A DNA stretch of 64,000 nt from Skermania piniformis (GTDB taxonomy: Bacteria; Actinomycetota; Actinomycetes; Mycobacteriales; Mycobacteriaceae). The stretch spans positions 434,001 through 498,000 of the forward strand of contig NZ_CP079105.1 of the NCBI RefSeq assembly GCF_019285775.1, read 5' to 3'. How positions within the stretch are numbered: position 1 is the first letter of the stretch; each line of letters opens with the position of its first letter. A program made the translations under genes and the position numbers. The notes under the pieces are model-generated. The model was not told where the DNA came from. It ran no database searches and was given only the letters and a program-made list of their open reading frames with translations. This document shows, one piece after another, positions 25,161-39,627 of the stretch.

Positions 25161-25986
25161 CCCCTTCGGCACCGATCGGCCCGACCGGGAACGGTTGCCC
25201 GGTCCGGCCGATCAGGTCGGCGATCGAATCGACCACCAGGGTCGGCCGGTACGGCGAGCGTTCGACCGTGCGCTCGGACGAGATTCCGGACGTCACCAGG
25301 ATGGTGCGCATACCGGCCTCCAAACCGGCCACGATGTCGGTGTCCATCCGGTCGCCGATCATCACGGTGTGCTCGGAGTGTGCTCCGATGGCGTTCAGCG
25401 CCGAGCGCATCATCAGGGGGTTGGGTTTGCCGACGTAGTACGGGTCGCGTCCGGTCGCCCGGCTGATCAGCGCTGCGACCGACCCGGTTGCCGGCAGCGT
25501 CCCTTGCAGCGATGGTCCGGTCGGGTCCGGGTTGGTCGCGATGAACCGCGCGCCCGCCTCGACCAGGCGGATGGCGGTGGTGATCGCCTCGAACGAGTAG
25601 GTCCGGGTCTCGCCCAGCACCACGTAATCGGGGTCGACGTCGGTGAGCACGTAGCCGATCTCGTGCAGCGCGGTGGTCAGGCCGGACTCGCCGACCACGT
25701 ACGCGGTGCCGCGCGGTTGCTGGTCGTCCAGGAACGCTGCGGTGGCCAGCGCGGACGTCCAGATCGCGCGCTCCGGAATATCCAGCCCGCTGCGGCGCAG
25801 CCGCGCCCGCAGGTCCCGTGGAGTCCGAATCGAGTTGTTGGTCAGCACCATGAACGGGGTGTCGTTCGCCCGCAACTCCGCCACGAACTCGTCCGCGCCG
25901 GGCACCAGGTGCTCCTCGTGCACCAGCACACCGTCCATATCGGACAGGTAAGCCAGCGGCTTGCGGTCGGCGGTCACGCGAAGCAT
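25096..25986 (-). CDS. NagD-type HAD phosphatase
   Basis: A 296-residue HAD-superfamily IIA hydrolase. Motif I YLSDMDGVL (nucleophile aspartate at residue 16, second at 18), motif II LTNNS near 51, motif III lysine in YVGKPNPLM near 200, and motif IV GDRMDTD near 226 are all present. The C2 cap between motifs II and III is typical of NagD/p-nitrophenyl phosphatases, which remove phosphate from small metabolites. ATG at 25986 is chosen because the cap family starts close to the motif I strand; longer in-frame starts add unrelated residues. It is divergent from pta across 178 bases. Confidence 0.88.
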   Translation of the reverse strand: MLRVTADRKPLAYLSDMDGVLVHEEHLVPGADEFVAELRANDTPFMVLTNNSIRTPRDLRARLRRSGLDIPERAIWTSALATAAFLDDQQPRGTAYVVGESGLTTALHEIGYVLTDVDPDYVVLGETRTYSFEAITTAIRLVEAGARFIATNPDPTGPSLQGTLPATGSVAALISRATGRDPYYVGKPNPLMMRSALNAIGAHSEHTVMIGDRMDTDIVAGLEAGMRTILVTSGISSERTVERSPYRPTLVVDSIADLIGRTGQPFPVGPIGAEGVSSGDATPGPASDRSAAGRSP

Positions 25987-26164
25987 TGTTTCCCGGCCGG
26001 TCGACAGATCCGGGGCAGCCGCGCCGGGAAATCCACAAAAGACCTGGCGCCCGTTTTTCATTGCCGGGCAACCACGGTCGCCGTGCCGGTAACCGGGCCG
26101 TTCGATCATCGCGTGTCGGTTGCGCACATCGCGCCGACGGTGGTCCGCGGCTAGGCTCGCGGCC

Positions 26165-28261
26165 ATGATCGGCACCGGTGCCCCGGAAACCTCGAGTGTG
26201 TATATCGCTTCTCCCGAAGGCGCGACCGGAAAGTCGACCGTTGCGCTCGGCGTGCTCCAGATGCTTTGCGCGATCACGGCATCCGTCGGGGTATTCCGGC
26301 CGATCGCCCGCACCGGCGACGAGCGCGACTACGTCCTGGAGCTGCTGCTCGATCGCACGACAGCCGATATCGGCTACGACGAGGCGATCGGCGTCACCTA
26401 CGACCAGGTACATGCCGATCCCGAGGCTGCGTTGGCCGAGATCGTGCTGCGGTACCACGCGGTCGCGGAACGCTGCGACGCGGTGGTGGTCGTCGGCAGC
26501 GACTACACCGACGTCGCCAGCCCCAGCGAACTCACCTTCAACGCCCGGATCGCGGTGAACCTGGGCGCGCCGGTGCTGCTCGTCGTCCGGGGGGTCGATC
26601 GAACGCCGGCCGAGATAGTGCACCTGGTCGAGCTGTGTCAGGGCGAGCTGGCCGCCCAGCGGGCGCATCTGGTTGCGGTGGTGGTGAACCGGTGCGACCC
26701 GAGTGAACTCGACGCGGTCGCCGAGGCGCTGGCGCCGGCCGGTGTGCCGGCCTGGACCCTGCCGGAAGCTCCGTTGCTGTCCGCGCCGACGATGGCCGAA
26801 CTGCAGCGCGCGATCGGCGGCGAACGCTACGGCGGCGATCCCGAACTGCTGCAACGAGAGGTGCTGAAGGTGATGGTCGGCGGCATGACCGCCGAGCACA
26901 TCCTGGAACGGTTGACCGACGGCGTGGCGGTGATCGTGCCCGGCGACCGTTCCGATGTGCTGCTCGCGCTGGTCAACGCACACGAGGCGACCGGGTTCCC
27001 GTCGCTGGCCGGGATCGTGATGAACGGCGGCATCCGGCCGCACCCGGCGATCGCCGAGCTGATCGAGAACATGCACCTGCGGTTGCCGATCCTGACCACC
27101 GACCTGGGTACCTACGACACCGCGGCCGCCGCCGCCCGGACCCGGGGCCGGGTTGCCGTGGGTTCGCCGGCGAAGGTGGACACCGCCCTCGCGCTGATGG
27201 AGCAGCGGGTGGACCCGGTCGAACTGATCCGGTTGATCGAGGTGCCGATCCCGACGGTGACCACGCCGCAGATGTTCGAGTACCAGCTGATCCACCGGGC
27301 ACGGGTCAACCGACGGCACATCGTGCTGCCGGAAGGCACCGACGACCGGATTCTGCGGGCTGCCGGTCGGGTCCTGCAGCGGCGGATCGCCGATCTCACC
27401 ATCCTCGGCGACGAAGCGACGATCCGCGGACGGGCGGCCGAGTTGGGGGTGGACCTGACTGCGGCGCAGGTGCTCGATCCGGCCACGTCGGATCTGCTCG
27501 ACGAGTTCGCCGACGAGTATGCCCGGTTGCGCGCGAGCAAGGGGATGACGGTCGAACGGGCCCGCGAGTACGTGGCCGACATCTCCTACTTCGGCACCAT
27601 GATGGTGTACCGCGGGCTGGCCGACGGGATGGTGTCCGGTGCCGCGCACACCACGGCGCACACCATCCGGCCGGCCTTCCAGATCATCAAGACCGAGCCC
27701 GGAGTGGACACGGTGTCCAGCGTGTTCCTGATGTGTCTGGCGGATCGGGTGCTCGCCTACGGCGACTGCGCCGTCGTGCCCGATCCGACCGCCGAACAGC
27801 TTGCCGATATCGCGATCTCGTCGGCGCAAACCGCCGCCCAGTTCGATATCGAGCCGCGGGTGGCCATGCTGTCCTACTCCACCGGGGAGTCGGGTAGCGG
27901 TGCCGATGTGGACAAGGTGCGTGCGGCGACCGAGCTGGTCCGGGCGCGGGCGCCGCAGCTGCTGGTGGACGGCCCGATCCAGTACGACGCGGCGATCGAC
28001 CCGGACGTCGGGTCGGCCAAGCTGCCGGACTCGCCGGTCGCCGGTCGAGCCACCGTCTTCGTCTTTCCCGACCTGAACACCGGCAACAACACCTACAAGG
28101 CGGTGCAGCGCAGTGCCGGCGCGGTGGCGATCGGGCCGGTGCTGCAAGGTTTACGCAAGCCGGTCAACGACCTTTCCCGTGGCGCGCTGGTCGCCGACAT
28201 CGTGAACACGGTGGCAATCACCGCGATCCAGGCCGCCGCCGAGGCCGGGGCGATCGAATGA
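26165..28261 (+). CDS. pta: Phosphate acetyltransferase
   Basis: A 698-residue long-form Pta that interconverts acetyl-CoA and acetyl phosphate. The N-terminal P-loop domain ([19 protein letters not shown] at about 10-28) resembles dethiobiotin synthetase, a DRTGG domain follows at about 215-330, and the catalytic PTA_PTB domain spans about 370-695 with the typical [22 protein letters not shown] at 26165. It overlaps ackA by four bases, giving the acetate overflow/activation operon, as in Mycobacterium. Confidence 0.95.
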   Translation: MIGTGAPETSSVYIASPEGATGKSTVALGVLQMLCAITASVGVFRPIARTGDERDYVLELLLDRTTADIGYDEAIGVTYDQVHADPEAALAEIVLRYHAVAERCDAVVVVGSDYTDVASPSELTFNARIAVNLGAPVLLVVRGVDRTPAEIVHLVELCQGELAAQRAHLVAVVVNRCDPSELDAVAEALAPAGVPAWTLPEAPLLSAPTMAELQRAIGGERYGGDPELLQREVLKVMVGGMTAEHILERLTDGVAVIVPGDRSDVLLALVNAHEATGFPSLAGIVMNGGIRPHPAIAELIENMHLRLPILTTDLGTYDTAAAAARTRGRVAVGSPAKVDTALALMEQRVDPVELIRLIEVPIPTVTTPQMFEYQLIHRARVNRRHIVLPEGTDDRILRAAGRVLQRRIADLTILGDEATIRGRAAELGVDLTAAQVLDPATSDLLDEFADEYARLRASKGMTVERAREYVADISYFGTMMVYRGLADGMVSGAAHTTAHTIRPAFQIIKTEPGVDTVSSVFLMCLADRVLAYGDCAVVPDPTAEQLADIAISSAQTAAQFDIEPRVAMLSYSTGESGSGADVDKVRAATELVRARAPQLLVDGPIQYDAAIDPDVGSAKLPDSPVAGRATVFVFPDLNTGNNTYKAVQRSAGAVAIGPVLQGLRKPVNDLSRGALVADIVNTVAITAIQAAAEAGAIE

Positions 28262-29409
28262 GCGACTTGGTGCTGGTGCTCAACTCCGGCTCGTCGTCGC
28301 TGAAATACCAACTGGTACAACCGGAGTCCGGTGAATCTCGGGTCGCCGGACTGATCGGCCGGATCGGTGAGCCGGAGTATCCGGCCGATCACGAAGCGGC
28401 GCTGGTAGCCGCGTTCGAGGCGATCGCCGCGGCCGGCTACGACCTCGCCGCGCTCGGGCTGCGCGCGGTCGGGCACCGGGTGGTGCACGGCGGGGACCAG
28501 TTCTATCGGCCGACCCTGGTCACCGACGAGGTGGAACGGGAGATCGAGCGGTTGGCCGAGCTCGCCCCGTTGCACAACCCGGCCAATCTGCGCGGCATCC
28601 GCAGTGCCCGGGCGCTGCTGCCGGGGGTCCCGCACGTCGCGGTGTTCGACACCGCGTTCTTCCACGGTCTACCGGCGGCCGCGCGCACCTACGCGATCGA
28701 CCCGGCGGTGGCCGCCCGGTACGGCATCCGGCGGTACGGATTCCACGGCACGTCGCACGAGTATGTCGCCGGGCAGGTGCCGCAGCTGCTCGATCGTGAC
28801 CCGGCGACGGTGAACCAGATCGTGCTGCATCTGGGCAACGGCGCGTCCGCATCGGCGATCGCCGGCGGCCGCCCGATCGACACCAGCATGGGATTCACCC
28901 CGTTGGAGGGGCTGGTGATGGGCACCAGGTCGGGTGATCTCGACCCCGGCATCCTGCTCCATCTGGACCGGGCCGGGATGACCGCGGCGGACCTGGACGC
29001 GCTGCTCAACCAGCACTCCGGGCTGCGTGGGATGGCCGGCGCGAACGATTTCCGCGAACTGTCGGCGATGGTCGAGGCCGGCGACTCGGCGGCGCAGCTC
29101 GCCTATGCGGTGTACCTGCATCGGCTGCGCCGGTACATCGGGGCGTATCTGATCGAGTTGGGCGGCGCGGACGCGATCACGTTCACCGCCGGGGTCGGGG
29201 AGAACAGCGTCGCGGTGCGGGCGGACGCCCTGGCCGGGCTGGACCGGTTCGGGATCGCCGTCGATCCCGAGCGCAACGCCGCGCCGGCGCGGTCGGCGCG
29301 AGTGATCTCGCCGGCCGGCGCGCCGGTCGCCGTGCTGGTGGTGCCGACCGACGAGGAACTCGCGATCGCCCGGGCCGCCGCCGAGGTGGCGACCGGGCAG
29401 CCGGACTGA
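28258..29409 (+). CDS. ackA: Acetate kinase
   Basis: A 383-residue ASKHA-fold kinase converting acetyl phosphate and ADP to acetate and ATP. The phosphate-binding start [14 protein letters not shown] is at residues 5-18, the signature [12 protein letters not shown] near 157-168, and the adenosine motif FTAGVGENS near 305. The N-terminal sub-domain is slightly shorter than in E. coli AckA (400 residues), as in other Actinobacteria. Translationally coupled to pta. Confidence 0.95.
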   Translation: MSDLVLVLNSGSSSLKYQLVQPESGESRVAGLIGRIGEPEYPADHEAALVAAFEAIAAAGYDLAALGLRAVGHRVVHGGDQFYRPTLVTDEVEREIERLAELAPLHNPANLRGIRSARALLPGVPHVAVFDTAFFHGLPAAARTYAIDPAVAARYGIRRYGFHGTSHEYVAGQVPQLLDRDPATVNQIVLHLGNGASASAIAGGRPIDTSMGFTPLEGLVMGTRSGDLDPGILLHLDRAGMTAADLDALLNQHSGLRGMAGANDFRELSAMVEAGDSAAQLAYAVYLHRLRRYIGAYLIELGGADAITFTAGVGENSVAVRADALAGLDRFGIAVDPERNAAPARSARVISPAGAPVAVLVVPTDEELAIARAAAEVATGQPD

Positions 29410-29420
29410 GCGGTGCCGGG

Positions 29421-31763
<2,343 letters not shown>

Positions 31764-32744
31764 TCAGTCCTCATACCGCGCCGGCGGTGGTCCGGGGGAC
31801 GGACCGAGGACGCTCAGCCAGCGGTTGTAGATGCGGTTCCAGGTGCCGTCGGCGCGGATGCGTTCCAGCGTCCGGTTGACGAAGCGGACCAGATCGTCGT
31901 TTCCCTTGTGGATGCCGATGCCGTACAGCTCGTTGCTGAACCGGGCGCCGACTATCTCCAGATACGGGTCCTGCGCGGCCAGCCCGGCGAGGATCGAATC
32001 GTCGGTACTGATCGCATCGACCTGCCCTTGCTGCATCGCGACCAGGCAATCCGCCCAGGTCGGGACGGTCAGCAGCCGCGCGGCCGGCTGTTCGGTGCGG
32101 ACTCGTTGTTGCGAGGTGGTGCCGGCGGCCACACACACCGACCTATCGGCGAGGTCGGCGATCCCGTCGATCCCGGACCCGTGCACCACCAGTACTCGTT
32201 GTCCGGTTGCGTAGTACCCGGTGGAGAACGTCACCCGCTGGCGTCGATCGCAGGTGATGGTCATCGTCTTGGCCACGATGTCGGTGAGGTTGTTCTCCAG
32301 GGCGGCCAGCCGGTCGGCCGAGTTGAGGATCCGGTACTCCACTCGCTCCCGGTCGCCGAACAGGTCGAACGCGATCTCCTTCGCGATGTCGACGTCGAAC
32401 CCGTTCAGGATCCCGGTGACCGGGTCCCGGAAGCTGAACAGATTGCTGCCCCAGTCCAGCCCGACGATCAACCGTCCGCGGGCCCGAATCGCGTCCAGCG
32501 TCGGGCCTTCGGTGATGCCGTCCGGACGCAGGCTGGCCGTCGGGTCGCCACAATCGGTGGTCGCCGGCGCGGGGACCGGCGCGGTTTCGGTGGTCGCGCC
32601 GTCCGGCAGCGGCGGTTCGGCGTATACCGCGGTGGTCGGGTCGGCGGCGGCCGGCCCGGGCGGCTCGGAGGTGGCGCAGCCGGCGAGCGCGGTCCAGGCG
32701 GCGAATCCGCCGGCCGCCACCCGAATCGGCACGGCCCGGATCAC
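31764..32744 (-). CDS. glnH: Glutamate/aspartate-sensing lipoprotein GlnH
   Basis: A 326-residue periplasmic solute-binding protein of family 3. The N-terminus ends in LAGCATSE, a lipobox with cysteine near residue 21, so it is membrane-anchored. After a proline/threonine linker the binding domain starts at about 75 (GRLIVGLDWGSNLFSFRDP, FDVDIAKEIAFDLFG) and ends near 315. In M. tuberculosis the orthologue binds amino acids and signals through GlnX to PknG rather than serving a permease; none is encoded nearby. GTG at 32744 overlaps the glnX stop by four bases. Confidence 0.9.
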   Translation of the reverse strand: MIRAVPIRVAAGGFAAWTALAGCATSEPPGPAAADPTTAVYAEPPLPDGATTETAPVPAPATTDCGDPTASLRPDGITEGPTLDAIRARGRLIVGLDWGSNLFSFRDPVTGILNGFDVDIAKEIAFDLFGDRERVEYRILNSADRLAALENNLTDIVAKTMTITCDRRQRVTFSTGYYATGQRVLVVHGSGIDGIADLADRSVCVAAGTTSQQRVRTEQPAARLLTVPTWADCLVAMQQGQVDAISTDDSILAGLAAQDPYLEIVGARFSNELYGIGIHKGNDDLVRFVNRTLERIRADGTWNRIYNRWLSVLGPSPGPPPARYED

Positions 32745-33994
32745 TGATACTCCCGAATCCGGGGGGTGAAGCCGGCCGCCACCGCGATCGCGGCGGCGAT
32801 GCCGAGCACCGCCGCCGCCGGGGTGAGCAGGTCCAGCCAGCGGGCGGCCACATGGAAATCGTGCCTCGAGCGCTCGCGGGTCTCGGCGATGCCGACCGCC
32901 AGCGCGTCGTCCAGGACGGCTTGCTCGACGGTGACCGCGGCGTACTGGGCACCGATCGCGGCCAGCCGTGAGCTGTCCACGATGCCGCCGCTGATCACGT
33001 CGTTCAGCCGGCGGTGTGCCGCCGCCCAGCGGTCTCGGGCTGCTTTCGCGCGGGCGACCTGGTCGGCGCCGGCCTGCGCGCGGTAGCTGTTCAGCCGGTC
33101 GGTGAGCTGATCGAAATCGTTGGTGAAGTTGGTGTCGTAGTCTGCGGTCACGTCGGGTAGCAGGATCTTCAGGGTTTCGTTCGATCGGGCGTGCTGGGCG
33201 TAGATCCGGCACTCGGTGAGTTCGCCGAGCGGTGTCGTGCCCTGCTGGACGGCGCGGCGGCCGTACACCGCGGACATCGTCCCGGCAATGGTCAGCCAGC
33301 CGAACAACACCACCAGCAGGGTCGTCGCCGCGACCAGCCAGGGACTGATCAGCCGGCGCGAGCGGCGGGTCAGGTACAGCTGGGCCGCGGTCAGCGCGAT
33401 CAGCGTGCCGCCGAGCACGATCAGGGCCGCGACCGGTAGCCGTCGCTGGCGTTCCGCCTCGACGGCGACGCTGTCGGCCCGGTGCTCGTGCAGCTGTCGG
33501 GCGGCGGGCAGGATCGTCTGCTGCATCAGGGCCGACGCCTCGGCGAGATACGCCACCCCGACCGGGTTTCCGCTGCGGTTGTTCGCCCGAGCGGTTTCCA
33601 CCACCCCGGTATAGACCGGCAGTTCGGTGGCGACGGTACGTTGCAGCTGCCGAATTTCCGGCGGGTCGTCGACCCGGATCGCGATCGCGGCGTCGGCCGC
33701 GGCCTCGCCGATCGCCTGCAGATAGCGTTCGCGCAAGATGGGCTGCCCCAAGCCGCCGGCGATGAACGCCGATCCCACCGACGCGTCCGCCATCGACAGC
33801 GCGACGTAGAGCCGCTGGGTGGTGTAGGCGAGCGGTTCGGTCTCGTCGAGCAGGTTGTCGAGCGCGTTCTGGCGGGTGTGCGCGGTGAGCCCGGCCATCG
33901 CACCGGTGGCCAGGCAGAGCGCGGCGACCACGGTGGCAACTCCGAGTAACCGCGCCGGTGATGAGCGGAGAAACTCGCGGTCTGACCCCACCAC
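32741..33994 (-). CDS. glnX: Membrane signal relay protein GlnX
   Basis: A 417-residue membrane protein. Hydrophobic helices lie at about residues 15-36, 188-212, 222-244 and 380-403, with two helical extracytoplasmic loops between them. This matches the GlnX component that couples the amino-acid sensor GlnH to kinase PknG in Actinobacteria (function established in mycobacteria, inferred here). GTG at 33994 was chosen because GGAGG lies seven bases before it; the open frame upstream is longer but unconserved. It is the first gene of glnX-glnH-pknG and is divergent from mutT3. Confidence 0.87.
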   Translation of the reverse strand: MVGSDREFLRSSPARLLGVATVVAALCLATGAMAGLTAHTRQNALDNLLDETEPLAYTTQRLYVALSMADASVGSAFIAGGLGQPILRERYLQAIGEAAADAAIAIRVDDPPEIRQLQRTVATELPVYTGVVETARANNRSGNPVGVAYLAEASALMQQTILPAARQLHEHRADSVAVEAERQRRLPVAALIVLGGTLIALTAAQLYLTRRSRRLISPWLVAATTLLVVLFGWLTIAGTMSAVYGRRAVQQGTTPLGELTECRIYAQHARSNETLKILLPDVTADYDTNFTNDFDQLTDRLNSYRAQAGADQVARAKAARDRWAAAHRRLNDVISGGIVDSSRLAAIGAQYAAVTVEQAVLDDALAVGIAETRERSRHDFHVAARWLDLLTPAAAVLGIAAAIAVAAGFTPRIREYQ

Positions 33995-34162
33995 GTCTTG
34001 GACCTCCGTCAGGTCGGCTCCGCACGACCGGCGCCGGGTCGGCCGAACGGGGGTGTTCGTCAAATGCGGTTGGTCGAATGCGTGTTGTCGAGAGAGCGGG
34101 ATGTGCGTCGGGAGCGGGGGTGATTCGGTGGCCGACGGGCACTTCGATAATACAGTCGAGAC

Positions 34163-34825
34163 ATGCGCGGCGATGGTGACGGCTGGATGATCAGCCCCGA
34201 CGGGTCTCGCCAGTGGGGCCGTCACGGTGCTGCGGGTCTGTTGCTTCGAGCACCGCTTGCCGACGGTCGCGCTGTGGTGTTGCTGCAGCACCGAGCGGTC
34301 TGGAGCCACCAGGGCGGTACCTGGGGTGTGCCCGGCGGTGCTCGGGACTCACACGAGTCGGCAGTGCACGCGGCGGTTCGCGAGGCCGGGGAGGAAGCCG
34401 GGATCGCCGCCGACTCGCTCCGGGTTCGCGCCGAGTTGGTGACCGCCCGGGCGGCCAGCGGCTGGACCTACACCACCGTGGTGGCCGATACCGCCGAACC
34501 TTTGGCCACCGTGCGGAATCGGGAAAGTGCCGAACTGCGTTGGGTCGTCGAGGACGAGGTCGCCGGGCTGGCCTTGCACCCGGGTTTCGGCGCGGCGTGG
34601 ACGACGCTGCGGGCCGAGCCGGTGCGGTTGCTGGTGCACGATCTGGACCGGACCGCCGCGGCCGAACTCCTGGCGGCGCTGCCCCGGACGATCGGTCTCC
34701 CCGGCGGCGGTTTTGGTTGGCTGGCCGGTGACGACCGGGTTGCTGCGGCGCGGACCGCGGTGCTGGCCGACCCGGTGCCGGACGGCGCGGAGCTCGCCTT
34801 CACCCGCGCTCAGGTGCTGTCCTGA
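34163..34825 (+). CDS. mutT3: NUDIX hydrolase, MutT3-like
   Basis: A 220-residue nucleotide-diphosphate hydrolase. The NUDIX box occupies about residues 58-80: glycine in PGGARDSHES, then AAVREAGEEAGI, with the full set of metal-binding glutamates. The position between glnX and thiE matches Rv0413 (MutT3), implicated in cleaning oxidised nucleotides. The C-terminal 60 residues, beyond the NUDIX fold, are specific to this orthologue group. ATG at 34163. Confidence 0.88.
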   Translation: MRGDGDGWMISPDGSRQWGRHGAAGLLLRAPLADGRAVVLLQHRAVWSHQGGTWGVPGGARDSHESAVHAAVREAGEEAGIAADSLRVRAELVTARAASGWTYTTVVADTAEPLATVRNRESAELRWVVEDEVAGLALHPGFGAAWTTLRAEPVRLLVHDLDRTAAAELLAALPRTIGLPGGGFGWLAGDDRVAAARTAVLADPVPDGAELAFTRAQVLS

Positions 34826-34883
34826 CACACACGCGCGCGTCGAGGGAGCACTGTGGGATTTCGCTACTCGGCCGATGCCGCCG

Positions 34884-35597
34884 TCATTGCTCCGTCGGCG
34901 CGCATTGGTCCGTCGGCACGGCCAAGGCCGCGCGCAGCCGGCGCGCCGCGGCTTCCGGGTCCGCGGCCGCGGTGATGGCCCGGACGACGACGACGCGGCG
35001 CGCGCCCGCGGTGAGCAGGTCGGGCAGTCGTTCGGCGTCGATCCCGCCGATCGCGAACCAGGGCCGCTGTGGTGCGGCGGCAGCTGTGGCGGTGACCAGG
35101 CCCAACCCGGTCGCCGCCCGACCGGGTTTGGTCGGGGTGGCCCAGAGCGGGCCGGTGCAGAAATAGTCCACCCCGGGTTCGCCGGCGGCCGCGGCGGCCT
35201 GTTCGGGAGTGTGCGTCGAGCGGCCGATCAGCACATCCGGGCCGAGAACACGGCGGGCGACCGGAACCGGCAGATCGTCCTGCCCCAGATGCAGGACGTC
35301 CGCGCCGGCGGCCAGGGCCAGGTCGGCCCGATCGTTCACGGCGAGCAACGCGCCGTGCCGCCGGGCGGATCGGCCGAGCACCGTGAGCGCGGCGAGTTCG
35401 GCGGTCGGGGGCAAGGGACCGAAGCGTTGTTCCCCCACCGAGCCCTTGTCCCGAAGTTGCACGATGTCCACCCCACCGGCCAGTGCGGCATCGACGAACT
35501 CGGCCAGATCACCTCGTTCGCGGCGAGCGTCGGTACACAGGTAGAGCCGGGCGGTCGCGAGCCGGGCCCTGCGAGAATCAGCAGCGAGCACGTCCAT
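34884..35597 (-). CDS. thiE: Thiamine-phosphate synthase
   Basis: A 237-residue TIM-barrel enzyme joining HMP-pyrophosphate to the thiazole phosphate. Conserved parts are LYLCTDARR near 19-27, [13 protein letters not shown] near 41-53, the [24 protein letters not shown] segment (near 85-108) and [13 protein letters not shown] near 145-157. It is divergent from thiO with only 30 bases between starts, so the promoters overlap and there is no room for a TPP riboswitch here. The true start may be a few codons downstream. Confidence 0.93.
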   Translation of the reverse strand: MDVLAADSRRARLATARLYLCTDARRERGDLAEFVDAALAGGVDIVQLRDKGSVGEQRFGPLPPTAELAALTVLGRSARRHGALLAVNDRADLALAAGADVLHLGQDDLPVPVARRVLGPDVLIGRSTHTPEQAAAAAGEPGVDYFCTGPLWATPTKPGRAATGLGLVTATAAAAPQRPWFAIGGIDAERLPDLLTAGARRVVVVRAITAAADPEAAARRLRAALAVPTDQCAPTEQ

Positions 35598-35627
35598 AGA
35601 CCGTAGTCAGCCGATCCGCAAAGTGAG

Positions 35628-37671
<2,044 letters not shown>

Positions 37672-37940
37672 CCCGACCCGAAACCATCGATAAAAGTTTG
37701 ATAAACAATATGATTTTTTCGTCGTGGGCAAACTCGTCGCGGCAAGTTGGCGAGTAAAAACAAGACACTTCCAACTCAGTTGAAATGCTAATTTAGCTAA
37801 TAGTACAGATGTTCTCTAGCCGGCTTTTATCGTCCGGTTGATTGCGTTGACATTGCAGTTCGGCGTCGTTACTGTCGACGAGCGCGGTTAGTTCTTTCCG
37901 TGGCGGAATACCCGTATTGCATGATCGACGTATAGACGGA
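37672..37940. other. AT-rich intergenic region at island boundary
   Basis: About 270 bases markedly richer in A+T than anything nearby. It includes runs such as GATAAACAATATGATTTTTTC and an inverted repeat GCTAA-T-TTAGC at 37787-37797. No gene is seen. It separates thiG from the accessory glycosyltransferase block and probably holds that block's promoter and the thi operon's transcription end. The composition suggests DNA of different origin. Confidence 0.6.
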
Positions 37941-38846
37941 ATGATGCAGGAAGTCGCAGAAGTCTCCAGGCCTACGGTCTCGGTAATCACTATTACCTTC
38001 CACGACGACGAGGGGCTGGCCAGAACGATTGAGTCCGTGCTCATGCAGTCGGGTAATTTCGACCTCGAGCACATCATCGTGGACGGGGCTGGTTCGCCGG
38101 AGACGATCGCGATCATGCGTCGGCTCGGCAGCACGGCATGTCTGATTTCGGAACCGGATCGTGGCCGCTACGACGCGATGAACAAGGGGATCCGGGCGGC
38201 CCGCGGGGACGTGCTCTGGTTCATGAACTCCGGCGACAGTTTCGCCGCTCCGCAAGCCGTTCAATCTGCGCTCGACACCATGGTGGACGTGCGTAACGAG
38301 TGGGGTTTCGGTTTGCAGTGCAACTTCGTCGCCGACGGCTCGATCCGTGGCGTGAGCGTGCAGCGGTTCCCATTTTCTCTGTGGGCGCTCGCGGTGGGTG
38401 CGCTCGGTGCCGTCGTGCCGCATCAGGCAACATATTTCGGTGCGGATCTGGTCGCCGAGATCGGCGAATACGATCTCGATCTGCCGATCGCGGCCGATCA
38501 GCTGTTCATCATGCAGGCCGCACAGATCGTCGAACCGCGCCGGTGTTGGCAGGTGGTATCCCATTTCGGCCTGACCGGGATCGGCTCGGCGATGAGTTTG
38601 CGAGAGTATTTCGCCGTGATGAGCGAGGCGCGGAAAAAAGCGGGGGTGCGCCTTACCCCGTGGCAAACGCTCGACGATCTGATCGTCGGCTATATCAGTA
38701 CCAAGACTCGTGTCGAGGCGATGTTCCGGCGGACCGCCGAGTACCTGCTCACGCCGCTGATCAGGCGGGCTGAGCAGGTCGGGCCGTACCAGGACGAAAA
38801 GACCGCCACCGACCCGCGATCCGTCGGCGCGCTCGTCGGCATCTGA
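37941..38846 (+). CDS. GT2 family glycosyltransferase
   Basis: A 301-residue GT-A fold enzyme. The nucleotide-binding start TVSVITITFHDDEGLARTIES is at about residues 12-32, the first aspartate motif EHIIVDGAGSPET at about 44-56, SEPDRGRYDAMNKGI near 75-89 and the DXD-equivalent MNSGDSF near 102. These are typical of family 2 enzymes that add sugars to lipids or polysaccharides. No membrane helix is clear. ATG at 37941 (another ATG follows at 37944); a TTG at 37917 is less likely. It is the first gene of a block with FkbM methyltransferases and an acyltransferase. Acceptor and sugar are unknown. Confidence 0.85.
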   Translation: MMQEVAEVSRPTVSVITITFHDDEGLARTIESVLMQSGNFDLEHIIVDGAGSPETIAIMRRLGSTACLISEPDRGRYDAMNKGIRAARGDVLWFMNSGDSFAAPQAVQSALDTMVDVRNEWGFGLQCNFVADGSIRGVSVQRFPFSLWALAVGALGAVVPHQATYFGADLVAEIGEYDLDLPIAADQLFIMQAAQIVEPRRCWQVVSHFGLTGIGSAMSLREYFAVMSEARKKAGVRLTPWQTLDDLIVGYISTKTRVEAMFRRTAEYLLTPLIRRAEQVGPYQDEKTATDPRSVGALVGI

Positions 38847-38903
38847 AAACGCGGATTTCGAGCGACCGGCAAGATTTTCATTGTACTATGTTGGAGATTT
38901 ATT

Positions 38904-39593
38904 GTGTCAATGTTGCGTGATTTCACCCTGCGGGCGCGCGACCTTATCGTCGAAATAAGGCATGTACGAAAGTATGATCCCTATCTTCTTGGTCTCAACG
39001 GGGTAATCCACATCGGTGCCAATTCCGGGCAGGAGCGGGCTTATTATCAGGCCGCCGGACTCGAGGTGCTGTGGGTGGAGCCCATCCCGGATGTGTTCGA
39101 AAAGTTGGTGAGTAATATTCACCGCTACCCGCGGCAGCGCGCGCTCAGCTATCTGCTGTCCGACGTCGACGGTAAAACCTATGAGCTCAACATCGCCAAC
39201 AACGACGCGCAATCGTCGTCGATTTTCGATCTATCGCTGCATGCCGAGTTGTGGCCAGAGGTGCAGTATGTCGACCGGATCAGCCTGCGGAGCACCCGGT
39301 TCGACACGATGGTCGATACCGAACATATCGATCTCGATCGATATGAAGCGCTGATCCTGGACACCCAGGGTGCAGAACTCCTGATATTGCAGGGCGCCGG
39401 CGACCTGCTGAGCAACTTCCGATTCATCAAGACGGAGGCGGCGGATTTCGAGATCTATGCCGGCGGCGCCCACCTCGGTGACCTGATAAAGCATCTGGCC
39501 GGTTTCGGTTTCAGCGAGTTGGGTCGGTGGAAGTTCGCCGATGGGCCGCCCGAAGGTAGCGGCTGCTATGACGTCATCTTCGAACGCCGGTAG
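38904..39593 (+). CDS. FkbM family methyltransferase
   Basis: A 229-residue SAM-dependent methyltransferase. The SAM-binding motif VIHIGANSGQERAYYQAAGL is at about 34-53, followed by the VLWVEPIPDVFEKL acidic strand and the family segment ALILDTQGAELLILQGA near 148-164. FkbM-type enzymes O-methylate sugars or polyketides. It sits 57 bases after the GT2 gene and just before the acyltransferase gene, suggesting modification of a glycosylated product. Confidence 0.86.
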   Translation: MSMLRDFTLRARDLIVEIRHVRKYDPYLLGLNGVIHIGANSGQERAYYQAAGLEVLWVEPIPDVFEKLVSNIHRYPRQRALSYLLSDVDGKTYELNIANNDAQSSSIFDLSLHAELWPEVQYVDRISLRSTRFDTMVDTEHIDLDRYEALILDTQGAELLILQGAGDLLSNFRFIKTEAADFEIYAGGAHLGDLIKHLAGFGFSELGRWKFADGPPEGSGCYDVIFERR

Positions 39594-39627
39594 CCGACGA
39601 GCGGCTCGGGTCTCGAAGATTTCACGC

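Noticed and set aside
25124-28147. Open frame of 1007 codons antisense to pta and extending into the HAD gene frame
   Set aside because: The upstream part is antisense shadow of pta and the rest is the wrong frame of the HAD gene; no coherent protein.
35598-35627. TPP riboswitch between thiE and thiO
   Set aside because: The spacer is only 30 bases and lacks the CTGAGA core; too short unless both starts are misplaced.
39541-39627. Longer N-terminus for the acyltransferase starting at ATG 39541
   Set aside because: It would overlap 53 bases of the FkbM gene, and the extension is basic, unstructured sequence; the family fold starts after 39628. ATG 39568 remains a possibility.
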